A stretch of DNA of 64,000 nt from Egicoccus sp. AB-alg6-2 (GCF_041821025.1 NZ_JBGUAY010000005.1:248001-312000), one strand, 5' to 3'; positions 1-8,744 are shown, counted from the first letter of the stretch. Made by a program: numbers and translations. Notes: generated from the sequence alone by a model not told the origin.

Positions 1-738
1 GCTCAGCACGGCGACCGTCTGCCAGCTCCTCCAGGACGCGCCGGCCTCCATGACCAGCGCACCGTCTGGCAGGAACGCCGATCGCATCCCCAGTCCGAGC
101 CAGTAGATGGGAAACACGTGCGCGATCGTGCGGACCCAGCCCCACAGTGCCTGGACCGGGAAGAAGATCCCCGAGATCGCCACCAGGACCAGGACCGGCA
201 GGATCCCCCAGGTGCCGACCTTCTGCACGCCGGGGACGAGCGAACCGATGATGACGCCCAGCGGCAACGTCGCGAGCAGACCCAGCACGATGACCCACGT
301 GACGGTGAACCACCCCGCGGCGCCGCGGTGCATCAGGTCGTCGAACAGCAGGAATCCCGGCACCAGGATCGCGAGGAACGTCGGGACGAGGCTCGCGCTG
401 TGCAGCACGATCTGACCCGTGACGTAGCCGACCAGCCCACGCGGGACCGCCGTCGCCCGCAACAACGTGCCGTCCTCGCGCTCCATCGCCAGCGCATAGG
501 CCGGCCCGATCACCATGCTGAAGGCGATCAGGCCGCCGAGGATGCTGGGCATGGCGTAGGTGGGCAGGAACAGTCCGGTGCCCTCGAGCTCGTTGTCCCG
601 GTTGAACCACAGAAACGTCAGGATCCCGAGCGCCATCACGAGGTAGAACCCCTGGTCCTGGGGGCTCTTGAGACTCAGCAGGAACTCGTGCCAGCCGCGC
701 CTGGCCCCGACCCGCACGGCGTGCACGTTGCGGTTCAC
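1..738 (-). CDS. ABC-2 type transporter permease (3' end cut by window edge)
   Basis: Membrane subunit of an ABC exporter. 246 codons are visible and the C-terminus lies beyond position 1. After a basic N-terminus the protein has repeated hydrophobic segments separated by short loops, including 'GLIAFSMVIGPAYALAMERE', the conserved loop after an early membrane span in ABC-2 permeases. Later there is 'SGIFFPVQALWGWVRTIA', a typical pre-C-terminal motif of drug/antibiotic-type ABC-2 permeases. The GTG start overlaps the stop of the upstream ATPase gene by four bases (GTGA), so the two are translationally coupled and should form one transporter. The substrate cannot be told. Confidence 0.85.
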   Translation of the reverse strand, partial: MNRNVHAVRVGARRGWHEFLLSLKSPQDQGFYLVMALGILTFLWFNRDNELEGTGLFLPTYAMPSILGGLIAFSMVIGPAYALAMEREDGTLLRATAVPRGLVGYVTGQIVLHSASLVPTFLAILVPGFLLFDDLMHRGAAGWFTVTWVIVLGLLATLPLGVIIGSLVPGVQKVGTWGILPVLVLVAISGIFFPVQALWGWVRTIAHVFPIYWLGLGMRSAFLPDGALVMEAGASWRSWQTVAVLS

Positions 739-1706
739 CTGGCCACCTCCGGGCCGGCGGCAGCCGCCGGCGTCGCCGCGAACCCGCCGACGCCGGGCAT
801 GGTGCGGCCGGTCTCGTGTTGCTGCACCAACGTGATGTAGGTGTCCTCGAGGCTCGCGCGTCGAACCTCGAGATCGACGACGTCGTCGTGGTCGCGCAGC
901 AGCGCACGGACGAAGGCGGTGGCGTCGGACGTGGCGTGGACGAAGTGGTCCCCGTCCCGGCTCCAGCGCACCTGCGCCTCGCCGGCGACCTGCCGGGCGA
1001 GCTCGTCGGCGCTGCCGTCGGCGACGATGCGCCCCGCTGCGAGAACCAGGATCCGGTCGGCCAACTTCTCGGCCTCGTCGAGGTCGTGCGTGGTGAGCAG
1101 CACCGTCGTGTCCTCGAAGTCGGTCAGTCGGTGCACCAGGTCGTGGAACTCGCGTCGGGCGTGCGGGTCGAACCCGGCGGTCGGCTCGTCGAGGAACAGC
1201 AGCTCCGGTCGACCGATGATGCCGATCGCCACGTCGAGGCGTCGGCGCTGACCACCGGACAGCGTCAGGATCTTCTGGTCGGCATGCCCGACGAGCCCCA
1301 CCAGACCGATCAGCTCGTCGACGTCGCGTGGGCGCGGCCGTTCGGCGGTCGCATAGGGCGTGTAGTAGTTCCCCAGGTGCCGGAGCAGGTCGCGAGGCGT
1401 CCACCGCGCGTGGTCGCGCCACGACTGCAGGACGACCCCGGTGCGTGCCCGCCAGTCCTCGTCGCCGTCGGCGGGATCCGAGCCGAGGACCTCGACGTCA
1501 CCCGCCGACCGCTGCCGGAACCCCTCGAGGATCTCGATCGTCGTGGTCTTTCCGGCGCCATTGGGCCCGAGCAGGGTCACCACCTCCCCGCGGTGCACCT
1601 CGAACGTGACGCCATCGAGAACATCGGTGTCGCCGTACCGCATCCGCAGATCGCGTACCCGCACGACCACGTTTCCAGCCGACGTCTGCTGCCCGGTGTC
1701 CACCAT
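735..1706 (-). CDS. ABC transporter ATP-binding protein
   Basis: Cytoplasmic ATPase of the exporter whose permease follows directly (323 aa). Visible motifs are Walker A 'GPNGAGKTT' near residue 50, signature 'LSGGQRRRLD' near 150, Walker B 'LLFLDEPTAGFD' and the switch histidine in 'LTTHDLDEA'. The roughly 100 residues after the ATPase core are the usual accessory tail of the drug-export (DrrA/CcmA-like) subfamily and end in an Ala/Pro-rich low-complexity stretch. The ATG start lies about 50 nt downstream of the MFS gene stop. Two short inverted repeats sit in that gap, so this operon probably has its own regulated promoter. Confidence 0.93.
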   Translation of the reverse strand: MVDTGQQTSAGNVVVRVRDLRMRYGDTDVLDGVTFEVHRGEVVTLLGPNGAGKTTTIEILEGFRQRSAGDVEVLGSDPADGDEDWRARTGVVLQSWRDHARWTPRDLLRHLGNYYTPYATAERPRPRDVDELIGLVGLVGHADQKILTLSGGQRRRLDVAIGIIGRPELLFLDEPTAGFDPHARREFHDLVHRLTDFEDTTVLLTTHDLDEAEKLADRILVLAAGRIVADGSADELARQVAGEAQVRWSRDGDHFVHATSDATAFVRALLRDHDDVVDLEVRRASLEDTYITLVQQHETGRTMPGVGGFAATPAAAAGPEVAR

Positions 1707-1725
1707 GCCCTCCGCAGGCCGCAGA

Positions 1726-1759
1726 TAGTAGACCTACTGCCAACATAGCAGTCCTGCTA
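1726..1759. promoter_or_regulatory. Tandem dyads, candidate operator of the ABC exporter operon
   Basis: Two related inverted repeats lie just upstream of the ABC ATPase start. The first is TAGTAG-AC-CTACTG at 1726-1739 (five perfect base pairs per arm). The second is TAGCAG-TC-CTGCTA at 1746-1759 (six perfect base pairs per arm). Their centres are 20 bp apart, about two helix turns. They share the form TAGYAG-NN-CTRCTR, as expected of a site for a dimeric repressor binding side by side. The second overlaps the MFS stop codon. No regulator gene for it is identified in the window. Confidence 0.5.
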
Positions 1760-2998
1760 CATCATGGGAGGGATCCTGGACGCGCGGGAAGCGGACATGG
1801 CCGCCGGAAGCCGCCGTCGGGCAACGCCGCTCGCCGCCGCTGCGGCGAGAAACGCGATCGCAACGGCGGTCCACGCCGTGGCGTATCCCACGCGTCCGGC
1901 GAGCGCGCCGAAGACCAGTGGGCCCAGGGCTCCTCCGCCGCCCAGCCCGCTGAGCACGATTCCGGCGGCCGCAGCCGGCGCCGCCGGGTGGGCCCGCACC
2001 GCCGCCAGGAAGGCCAGCCCGGTCCAGCCCCAGCCGGCCCCGAGCAGCACGACCGCCGCCACGCCGCCGACGATCGCAGGTGAAGGGAGCGCGAGCGCAA
2101 CCGCCGCTCCGCCGCCGAGCAGGCACAGCAACGAGACCGCCAGCGTCGGCGATGCGCTCGGCCGGTCGGCCCAGCGGCCCAGCGTGAGCCGCGCGGCGAT
2201 GCTGGCGACGCTGGCGACGGACAGCGTGAGCCCGGCGGCGGCCACGCCGAAGCCGCGATCGGCCAGCGCCGGCACGAGGAAGGTCGCAGCGGCGGTGGCG
2301 GCGCCGGCCCCGAGACCCGCCGCCACGGCGAACAGCAGCATCGCCGCCGGTACGACCCCGCCGGAGGGGTCCCCGACCGGCGTCGGCGCGTCAGCGAGCC
2401 CGGCGGATCTCGCCGAGAGGGACCGATCGCGCGGCAGACAGACGGCGACCACCACGGCGACCCCGAGCGTTGCGACGAACGCCGCCCGCCAGCCGACGAA
2501 GGCGGCCACGGTCGGGACCGAAAGGCCCGCCAGCAGCGATGCCGCCGGGACGCTCGCCTCCTTGATCCCGAACGCGCTGCCGTGCCGCTCCGCAACGATG
2601 CGGTCCACGAACGCGCGTGCCGCGCCGGTGTCCACCAACCCGACGGCGACGCCGACGAAGGCGAGCGGCAGCGCGAGCTGCCACCACCGCTGCGCGAGCG
2701 TGCCGGTCACGGCCGCGAGCACACCGGCCAGCAGCACCCCCGAACGCAGGGCGACGGCCGCCCCGAACCGTTCCGCGAACCGACCGGCGAGCGGCGCGGT
2801 GACGGCTGCCGTGAGGAACAGCAATGTCACGGCCGCACCGACGCCGGTCTCGTCGATGCCGAGGTCGCGGCGCAGGTGGTCGCTGAGCGCCCCGAGCAGG
2901 AAGACGGGCAGGACCGCGGCGGTCAGCGCTGCCGAGGCGGTGGCCGTGGTCCGCAGCAGCGGCACCGCCGGCGCTCGGGACGGGGCGGGGGCGCTCAT
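1757..2998 (-). CDS. MFS transporter (CynX/NimT-like or drug-type, substrate unknown)
   Basis: Twelve-span major facilitator carrier of 413 aa in the cytoplasmic membrane. Hydrophobic helices alternate with short basic loops. The loop 'PLAGRFAERFGAAVALRSG' after the second helix is the MFS signature (G-x-x-x-D/E-R-x-G type). A longer cytoplasmic loop rich in Asp/Ser follows helix 6. I chose the ATG at 2998 (MSAPAPSRAPAVPLL...) because the hydrophobic core begins shortly after it. Longer readings add a non-conserved Arg-rich extension that runs through the divergent promoter region. The gene is divergent from the GNAT gene. The substrate cannot be read from the sequence. Confidence 0.85.
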   Translation of the reverse strand: MSAPAPSRAPAVPLLRTTATASAALTAAVLPVFLLGALSDHLRRDLGIDETGVGAAVTLLFLTAAVTAPLAGRFAERFGAAVALRSGVLLAGVLAAVTGTLAQRWWQLALPLAFVGVAVGLVDTGAARAFVDRIVAERHGSAFGIKEASVPAASLLAGLSVPTVAAFVGWRAAFVATLGVAVVVAVCLPRDRSLSARSAGLADAPTPVGDPSGGVVPAAMLLFAVAAGLGAGAATAAATFLVPALADRGFGVAAAGLTLSVASVASIAARLTLGRWADRPSASPTLAVSLLCLLGGGAAVALALPSPAIVGGVAAVVLLGAGWGWTGLAFLAAVRAHPAAPAAAAGIVLSGLGGGGALGPLVFGALAGRVGYATAWTAVAIAFLAAAAASGVARRRLPAAMSASRASRIPPMM

Positions 2999-3085
2999 AC
3001 GGTTCTGGTCGCTCGGATCTCGGGTCCTCTCGGGTCGGTGCCAACGTACGCTCACGGCGTGGACGTGCGATCCAGGACTTCGTGC

Positions 3086-3625
3086 ATGACGGCGTTCCGG
3101 CCCCTGGCGGACGAGGATCTTCCGCTGCTGCACCGGTGGCTGAACGAGCCGGGTGTCGTGCGCTGGTGGGAGAACGACGACGTGTCGTGGGACGCCGTGG
3201 TGCGGGACTACGGCTCTGCGGCGACCGACCCCGTCGAGCACTGGTTGGCCCTCGAGGACGGCGAACCGGTCGCATGGATCCAGTGCTATGCCGCGGCCGA
3301 CTTCGCCGACGAGGAGGAGACCAGGCAATGGTTCGCGCTGGGCGTCGAGCGAACGGCGGCCGGCATCGATTACCTCGTCGGCGACCCGGCCCGTCGCGGC
3401 CGCGGCCTCGGCTCGACGGTGATCCGCGCGTTCGTCGACGACGTCGTCTTCGGACGCCACCCGCACTGGACGCACGTGTGCGCCTCGCCGCTGGCCGCCA
3501 ATGTGGCGTCCTGGCGGGCGCTGGAGAAGGCCGGCTTCGCGTTCGTCGGCACCTTCGGAAGCGCCTTCGGCCCGTGCCGGCTGCTGGTGTCGGAGCGACC
3601 CACGGCGGACCTGCACGACCGATGA
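3086..3625 (+). CDS. GNAT acetyltransferase, AAC(6')-like
   Basis: A 179-residue acyl-CoA-dependent N-acetyltransferase. The opening 'FRPLADEDLPLLHRWLNEP' and the 'VVRWW' that follows match the AAC(6')-Ib / siderophore-acetylase branch of GNAT proteins. The acetyl-CoA loop is 'ARRGRGLGS' (R/Q-x-x-G-x-G/A), and the C-terminal half has the usual 'N..SWRALEKAGF' motif. I chose ATG 3086, with a weak AGG upstream. In-frame GTG codons at 3059 and 3065 are possible alternatives. Resemblance to aminoglycoside-modifying enzymes does not show that it gives resistance, since many homologues act on other amines. Confidence 0.85.
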   Translation: MTAFRPLADEDLPLLHRWLNEPGVVRWWENDDVSWDAVVRDYGSAATDPVEHWLALEDGEPVAWIQCYAAADFADEEETRQWFALGVERTAAGIDYLVGDPARRGRGLGSTVIRAFVDDVVFGRHPHWTHVCASPLAANVASWRALEKAGFAFVGTFGSAFGPCRLLVSERPTADLHDR

Positions 3626-3696
3626 GTTCCGCCGCCGGCCGTCGTCCACCTCGACACCTACGCGGAAACACGATCCGCCCGACGAAGGAGCGCCCC

Positions 3697-4179
3697 ATGC
3701 GACCCCAGATCGTGCCCAACCTGTGGTTCGACACCGAGGCCGAGGAAGCCGCGAACTTCTACGTCTCGTTGTTCCCCGACTCCCGTGTCGCCAAGGTGAT
3801 GCGCTACACCGAGGCCGGCCCCGGTGAGCCGGGGACCGTGGTCACGGTCGAGTTCGAACTCGCCGGCCAGCCGTTCGTCGCCATCAACGGCGGCCCGCAG
3901 TTCCCGTTCACCGAGGCCGTGTCGTTTCTGATCCCGTGCCAGGACCAGGCCGAGGTCGACCACTACTGGGACGCACTGATCGAGGGCGGCGAATCCTTGC
4001 AGTGCGGTTGGCTCAAGGACCGCTACGGCCTGTCCTGGCAGGTGGTGCCCACCGTGCTGGACCGGCTGCTCGACGACCCCGACCCCGAGCGCGCCCGGCG
4101 CGCCACCGAGGCCATGCTCGGCATGGTCAAGCTCGACGTCGAGGCGCTGCAGGCGGCCGCCGACGGCGTCCCGGCCTGA
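3697..4179 (+). CDS. VOC superfamily protein, PhnB / 3-demethylubiquinone methyltransferase-like
   Basis: A 160-residue single-domain protein of the vicinal-oxygen-chelate fold. It shows 'NLWFDTEAEEAANFYVSLFP' at the N-terminus, 'EFELAGQPFVAINGGPQFPF' in the middle and 'CGWLKDRYGLSWQVVP' near the end, the hallmark blocks of the PhnB-like (PF06983) family. Members are often annotated as 3-demethylubiquinone-9 3-methyltransferase, but that activity is not supported for the family, so no reaction is assigned. A strong ribosome site (GAAGGAG, 3684-3690) lies six bases before the ATG. The gene follows the GNAT gene by about 70 nt and is convergent with glnE. Confidence 0.88.
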   Translation: MRPQIVPNLWFDTEAEEAANFYVSLFPDSRVAKVMRYTEAGPGEPGTVVTVEFELAGQPFVAINGGPQFPFTEAVSFLIPCQDQAEVDHYWDALIEGGESLQCGWLKDRYGLSWQVVPTVLDRLLDDPDPERARRATEAMLGMVKLDVEALQAAADGVPA

Positions 4180-4218
4180 TCGACCCGGACACGGTCGACG
4201 ACCCGAGGTTGCCACCCG

Positions 4219-7200
4219 TCACCAGTCGTTGGTGTGCTGACCGGGGTCGAGGCCGTAGAAGAGGTGGTCGAACACCTGTCGGACGTGGCGCTGGTGTCGT
4301 CGCCGGTCCTCCTCGAGCTCCTGCCAGGCGCCGCGGGGGTAGCCCATCGAGCGGGCGAGCAGCTCCAGCAGCTGCGGGTTGACGGGCACGACGTCCACGT
4401 CACGCTGCCGGAGCAGATACAGCCGGTTGCGCATCTGGGCCAGGAACCGGTAGCCCTCGCGCAGCCGGTTGGCGTCGGCGTGGTCGATCAGGCTCGCGTC
4501 CTGCGCGCCGTCGAGCGCCACCATCGTCGACGGGGTGCGCACCGCGGTCTCGCGGACGCCGTGCTGCAGCTGCAGCAGCTGCACCACCCATTCGACGTCG
4601 GACAGACCACCGGGACCGAGCTTGAGGTGGCGCTCCGGCTCGACCCGTCGAGGCACGCGTTCCTTCTCGATCCGGGCCTTCATGCGTCGGATGCGCTGCG
4701 CGTCCCGCTCACCGAAGTGTTCCGGGTAGGCCAGTTCGCGGGCGGCATCCACGAGGCGCTTTCCGAGGTCCCGGTCGCCGGCCACGATCCGGGCCTTGAG
4801 CAGCGCCTGCGACTCCCAGGGCTCGGACCAACGGCCCCAATACTTGAGGTAGGAGGCGTAGGAGCGCGACAGCGGGCCGCTGCGTCCCTCCGGACGCAGG
4901 TCGGCGTCGACCTCGAACGCGGTCCCCTCCGCCGTGATGTCGGAGAGCGATCGCATCACGTTGCCCGCGATGGCCAGTGCGAGCTTGTTGGCGTCCTGTT
5001 CGTCGGCGCCATCGGCAGCCTCGTGGACGAACAGCACGTCGAGGTCGGAGACGTAGTTGAGCTCGCGGCCGCCGAGCTTGCCCATGCCGATGATCGCCAA
5101 CGACACCGGCAGGTCGTCCGGCGAGTCCAGTCCGCGCTCACGGGCCTGTCGTCGCAGCTCTGCCCGCAGCGCACCGGTCAGACACGCCTCGCCGAGCGCC
5201 GTCAGTTCGTCGCCCACGCCCGACACGGTGGTCGCCTCGGCGAGGTCGCGGAGCACGATCCGCAGCAGTTCGAGCCGCTTGAAGCGGCGCAGCGCCGCCG
5301 TGGTGTCCTGCCAGTGCAACCGACCCATCGCCATCCGCACGAGGTCGTCGCGGGTGCGGGGTCGGTCGCGCAGGTGGTCGTCGCGCAACCAGTCGATGCC
5401 CTGCGGTTGGCTGACCAGCAGCTCGCCGGCGACCCGGCTGGTCCCGAGGACCCGCGCCAGCAGCTCGGAGGCGGGGGGATGGTCGCGGAGGTGGTCGAGC
5501 AGCTTGCCGGTGTCGCCCTGCACGTCGACGAGTTCGCGGAAGCTCTTCAGGCCGGTGTCGGGATCGGGCGTGTCCTGGAGCAGGCTCAGGATCGCCGGCA
5601 GCACGGCCCGCATGGTGCGCGCCCGGCGGGTGACGCCGAGGGTCATGGCCCGGACGTGACGCAGCGCCGCCTTGCCGTCGCGGAAGCCCAGCGCCTCCAG
5701 CCGTTCACGGGCGGCCTCGTCACCCATCCGCCGCGCCTCGACCGGCACCGACAGCCCGGCCGCGTCTGCCGGCAGCGTGGCGTAGGTCTCCAGCAGCGGC
5801 CGGTAGAACAGCTTGGCGTGCAGCTCACGGACGCGGGTCTGCACCCCGTTGAGATCGCGCAGGAACGCCGTACGCGCCGGCTCGTCCCCGTCCGAGCGAT
5901 AACCCATCGCCCGTGCCAGCCACTCCTGGCGTTCGGCGTCGTCGGGAATGGTGTGGGTGCGCCGCTCGTGCGCCAACTGCAACCGGTGCTCCACCGTCCG
6001 CAGCATCCGGTAGGCGTCCGCGAACGCCTCGGCGTCCTCCTCGGCGACGTAGCCGTTGCGGTGCAGCGCCCGCAGGGTCGGCAACGTGCCGGGGTCGCGC
6101 AGGGACCGGTCGCCACGTCCGTGCACGAGTTGGAGCAGTTGGACGGCGAACTCGATGTCACGCAGCCCGCCCGGGCCGAGCTTCAGCTGGCGTTCGCCGT
6201 GGCGAACCACCTCGGGCTTCGCCTCGATGCGCGACTTCATCTGCCGGATCTCGGCCACGACGTCGGCGTCCAGGCGATCCGGCCACACGAACGGCTCGGC
6301 GCGGGCGAGCAGCTCGTCACCGAGCGCCTTGTCACCGGCGACCGGCCTGGCCTTGAGCAGCGCCTGGAACTCCCATGTCTTGGCCCACCGTTCCCAGTAG
6401 GCGACGAACGACTCGACGGGACGTGACAGCGGCCCCGAGCGGCCTTCCGGACGCAACGTCGGGTCGACCTCGTACGCCCGGCCCATCGTGGTCGAGGCGT
6501 TGAGCAGCTCGAGACACCGGGTGAAGACCTGCTTCGCCTCGCGGGCGGCCCGTTCGGCCGCATCCGGCGCGTCCGGGTCGACCGGGGCGTGCACGAACAC
6601 GACGTCCACGTCGGAGACGTAGTTCAGCTCCCGGCCGCCGAGCTTGCCCATGCCGATGACGGCGAGCCGCGCACACGGCTGGTCCCCACCGATCTCCTGC
6701 TGGACCGCGCGGACGGTGCCGTCCAGGACCGCTTCCGCCAGTCGGGCCAGCTCGGCTGCGACCTCCTCGACGTTGGCGATGCCGGTGAGGTCACGCGCGG
6801 CGATGTCCGCCGTCGCACCGCGGCGGATACTGGCGACGGCGGCGGCCTGCCGGACCTGGTCGTCGTCGGCGAGGATCGCTTCGGCGACGCGGCCGGAGAC
6901 GGTCTCCACCTCGATCGTCTCGAGGGTGCGCAGCGCGTGGACGGCATCGGGGTGCTGGCCGAGCAGGTTGCCCAGCGGGCGGGACACGCCGGCGACCGCG
7001 ACCAGCCGCGCCAGCCAGTCACCGTCCGCACAGACCTCTTGCCACACCTCGGGGTGCTCGGCGGCGAGATCGGTCAGGCAGGTCAGGGCGGCCGAGGGAT
7101 CGGCGGCGCGCGAGAGCACGGCCAGCAGGTCCTGGTCGACCTGGTCGGCGTCGAGGAGCCCGGCTTCGTGCAGCCGCGCCTGGGCCCGGTCGGGATCCAG

Positions 7201-7248
7201 CCCGGCTGCGGCGAGCCGGGCCCGGACAGAGCGGCGTGGGCTGGCCAC
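4219..7248 (-). CDS. glnE: Bifunctional glutamine-synthetase adenylyltransferase/deadenylase
   Basis: GlnE attaches and removes AMP on glutamine synthetase in response to nitrogen status (1009 aa, normal length). The duplicated nucleotidyltransferase layout is clear. 'GMGKLGGRELNYVSDVDVVF' occurs near residue 200 (deadenylylating half) and 'GMGKLGGRELNYVSDLDVLF' near residue 720 (adenylylating half), each with the metal-binding D-x-D. Each is followed by 'DLRPEGRSGPLSR' and 'KLGPGGLxDxE' blocks. The start is taken as the GTG at 7248, which shares one base with the glnA2 stop (TAGTG). The upstream in-frame extension would lie inside glnA2. The pair is therefore one transcriptional unit. The local synthetase lacks the target tyrosine, so the real substrate is probably a GlnA1 elsewhere. 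Confidence 0.96.
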   Translation of the reverse strand: MASPRRSVRARLAAAGLDPDRAQARLHEAGLLDADQVDQDLLAVLSRAADPSAALTCLTDLAAEHPEVWQEVCADGDWLARLVAVAGVSRPLGNLLGQHPDAVHALRTLETIEVETVSGRVAEAILADDDQVRQAAAVASIRRGATADIAARDLTGIANVEEVAAELARLAEAVLDGTVRAVQQEIGGDQPCARLAVIGMGKLGGRELNYVSDVDVVFVHAPVDPDAPDAAERAAREAKQVFTRCLELLNASTTMGRAYEVDPTLRPEGRSGPLSRPVESFVAYWERWAKTWEFQALLKARPVAGDKALGDELLARAEPFVWPDRLDADVVAEIRQMKSRIEAKPEVVRHGERQLKLGPGGLRDIEFAVQLLQLVHGRGDRSLRDPGTLPTLRALHRNGYVAEEDAEAFADAYRMLRTVEHRLQLAHERRTHTIPDDAERQEWLARAMGYRSDGDEPARTAFLRDLNGVQTRVRELHAKLFYRPLLETYATLPADAAGLSVPVEARRMGDEAARERLEALGFRDGKAALRHVRAMTLGVTRRARTMRAVLPAILSLLQDTPDPDTGLKSFRELVDVQGDTGKLLDHLRDHPPASELLARVLGTSRVAGELLVSQPQGIDWLRDDHLRDRPRTRDDLVRMAMGRLHWQDTTAALRRFKRLELLRIVLRDLAEATTVSGVGDELTALGEACLTGALRAELRRQARERGLDSPDDLPVSLAIIGMGKLGGRELNYVSDLDVLFVHEAADGADEQDANKLALAIAGNVMRSLSDITAEGTAFEVDADLRPEGRSGPLSRSYASYLKYWGRWSEPWESQALLKARIVAGDRDLGKRLVDAARELAYPEHFGERDAQRIRRMKARIEKERVPRRVEPERHLKLGPGGLSDVEWVVQLLQLQHGVRETAVRTPSTMVALDGAQDASLIDHADANRLREGYRFLAQMRNRLYLLRQRDVDVVPVNPQLLELLARSMGYPRGAWQELEEDRRRHQRHVRQVFDHLFYGLDPGQHTNDW

Positions 7249-8594
7249 TACAGCAGCGGCAGGTAGCGCTCGAGCTCGAACGTGGTCACGTGGGCCTGGT
7301 ACTCGTCCCACTCCCGGCGCTTGTTGTTGAGGAAGAACGCGAACAGGTGCTCGCCGAGCGTGTTGGCGACCAGCTCCGAGTTCTCCATGATCGACAGCGC
7401 CTCGCCCAGGCTGGCCGGGAGCCGTTCGATGCCCGACGCCGCGCGTTCGGCGGCCGTCAGCTCGAAGGCGTTGTCCTCGGACTCCTCGGGCAGTTCGTAG
7501 CCCTCCTCGATGCCCTTCAGGCCCGCCGAGAGGATCAGCGCGAACGCGAGGTAGGGGTTGGTGGCCGGATCGGGGGCGCGGTACTCGATGCGCGTCGAGG
7601 CGCCCTTGCGCGGCTTGTACATCGGGATGCGGATCAGCGAACTGCGGTTGGAATGGCCCCAGGTGACGAAGATCGGGGCCTCACCCGACGGCTGGGGCCC
7701 GTGCAGGCGTGCGGTCAGACGCTTGTAGGAGTTGACCCACTGGTTGGTGACCGCCGTGATCTCGCGGGCGTGGCGCAGCAGCCCGGCCGTGAACGCCCGG
7801 GCGGTCGGCGAGAGGTGGTAGGGATCGCCCGCCGAGTGGAAGGCGTTGTTGTCGCCCTCGAACAGTGACAGGTGCAGGTGCATGGCGTTGCCCCACTCAC
7901 CCTCGATGGGCTTGGGCATGAAGGTGGCGTAGATCCCCCGCTGCAGTGCCGTCTCCTTGACGACGAGACGGAACGTCATGACGTTGTCGGCCATCGTGAG
8001 CGCGTCGGCGTAGCGCAGGTCGATCTCGTGTTGGGACGGCGCCACCTCGTGGTGGGAGAACTCGACCGAGATCCCCATCTTCTCCAGCGTGTTGATCGTC
8101 TGGCGCCGGAAGTCCTGCTGCACGTCCAGCGGCGTCATGTCGAAGTAGCCGCCGTTGTCCAGCGGGGTGGGGTCGTCTGCGCCCTCGAAGAGGAAGAACT
8201 CCATCTCGGGGTGGACGTAGAACGTGAAGCCCATCTCGGCCGCACGTTCCAGGGTGCGCTTGAGCACGTAGCGCGGGTCGGCGGCGAAGGGCTGGCCGTC
8301 GGGGGTGAGGATGTCGCAGAACATCCGGGCGACGCCCTGGGACTCGGGCCGCCACGGCAGGATCTGGAACGTCGACGCGTCCGGGACGACCAGCATGTCG
8401 GCCTCCTGGACGCGCGTGAACCCCTCGATCGACGACCCGTCGAAGCCGATGCCCTCGGTGAAGGCGTTCTCGAGTTCTGCGGCCGTGATGGCGACCGACT
8501 TCAAGAATCCCTGGACGTCGGTGAACCACAACCGGATGAAGCGGACGTCGCGCTCCTCGACCGTGCGGAGGACGTACTCCTGCTGCTTGTCCAT
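7248..8594 (-). CDS. glnA2: Type I glutamine synthetase, GlnA2-like
   Basis: Makes glutamine from glutamate, ammonia and ATP, or acts on a related substrate (448 aa, cytoplasmic dodecamer by family). 'GFDGSSIEGF' (near residue 50) and 'FYVHPEMEFFLF' belong to the beta-grasp and catalytic domains. 'GHSNRSSLIRIP' and 'RIEYRAPDPATNPYLAFA' carry active-site arginines and glutamate. The length and the C-terminal 'ALGEH/TLGEHLFAFFLNNKRREW'-type tail match mycobacterial GlnA2, which also neighbours glnE. At the position of the adenylylated Tyr (E. coli 'NLYDL') this protein reads 'NAFEL', so it should not be a GlnE target. A GGGAGG site precedes the ATG, and GlnR-like half-sites lie 60-90 nt upstream. 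Confidence 0.95.
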   Translation of the reverse strand: MDKQQEYVLRTVEERDVRFIRLWFTDVQGFLKSVAITAAELENAFTEGIGFDGSSIEGFTRVQEADMLVVPDASTFQILPWRPESQGVARMFCDILTPDGQPFAADPRYVLKRTLERAAEMGFTFYVHPEMEFFLFEGADDPTPLDNGGYFDMTPLDVQQDFRRQTINTLEKMGISVEFSHHEVAPSQHEIDLRYADALTMADNVMTFRLVVKETALQRGIYATFMPKPIEGEWGNAMHLHLSLFEGDNNAFHSAGDPYHLSPTARAFTAGLLRHAREITAVTNQWVNSYKRLTARLHGPQPSGEAPIFVTWGHSNRSSLIRIPMYKPRKGASTRIEYRAPDPATNPYLAFALILSAGLKGIEEGYELPEESEDNAFELTAAERAASGIERLPASLGEALSIMENSELVANTLGEHLFAFFLNNKRREWDEYQAHVTTFELERYLPLL

Positions 8595-8655
8595 GGCGCT
8601 GGTCCTCCCGAAAGTCGCGCGCGGACGAGCCTGCCGCGGGCGTCGCCGCAGCGTA

Positions 8656-8682
8656 GTGACTTCCCTGTTGCGCCCGTGTTTC
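8656..8682. promoter_or_regulatory. GlnR-like 11-bp phased half-sites upstream of glnA2
   Basis: On the plus strand the bases read GTGAC (8656-8660), six bases, GTTGC (8667-8671), six bases, GTTTC (8678-8682). Read on the coding strand this is GAAAC-N6-GCAAC-N6-GTCAC. The GlnR box of actinobacteria is built from GTNAC and GAAAC elements separated by six bases, so the spacing fits exactly and the sequence fits partly. A related array precedes amt. This is a pattern match only, and no glnR gene is in the window. Confidence 0.4.
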
Positions 8683-8744
8683 GTCCTCGGGGCCGTCGGC
8701 CATGGGCAGCCGTGCCGGCCGTGACGTCGAGGGCGCCCGCGGCA

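Noticed and set aside
1764-3089. Long plus-strand open frame of 441 codons opposite the MFS gene
   Set aside because: Ala/Thr/Pro-rich composition without any motif; it is the mirror of a real MFS gene in very GC-rich DNA.
4234-6426. 730-codon plus-strand frame opposite glnE
   Set aside because: Gln/Val/His-rich shadow with no domain, fully inside glnE, whose motifs are unmistakable.
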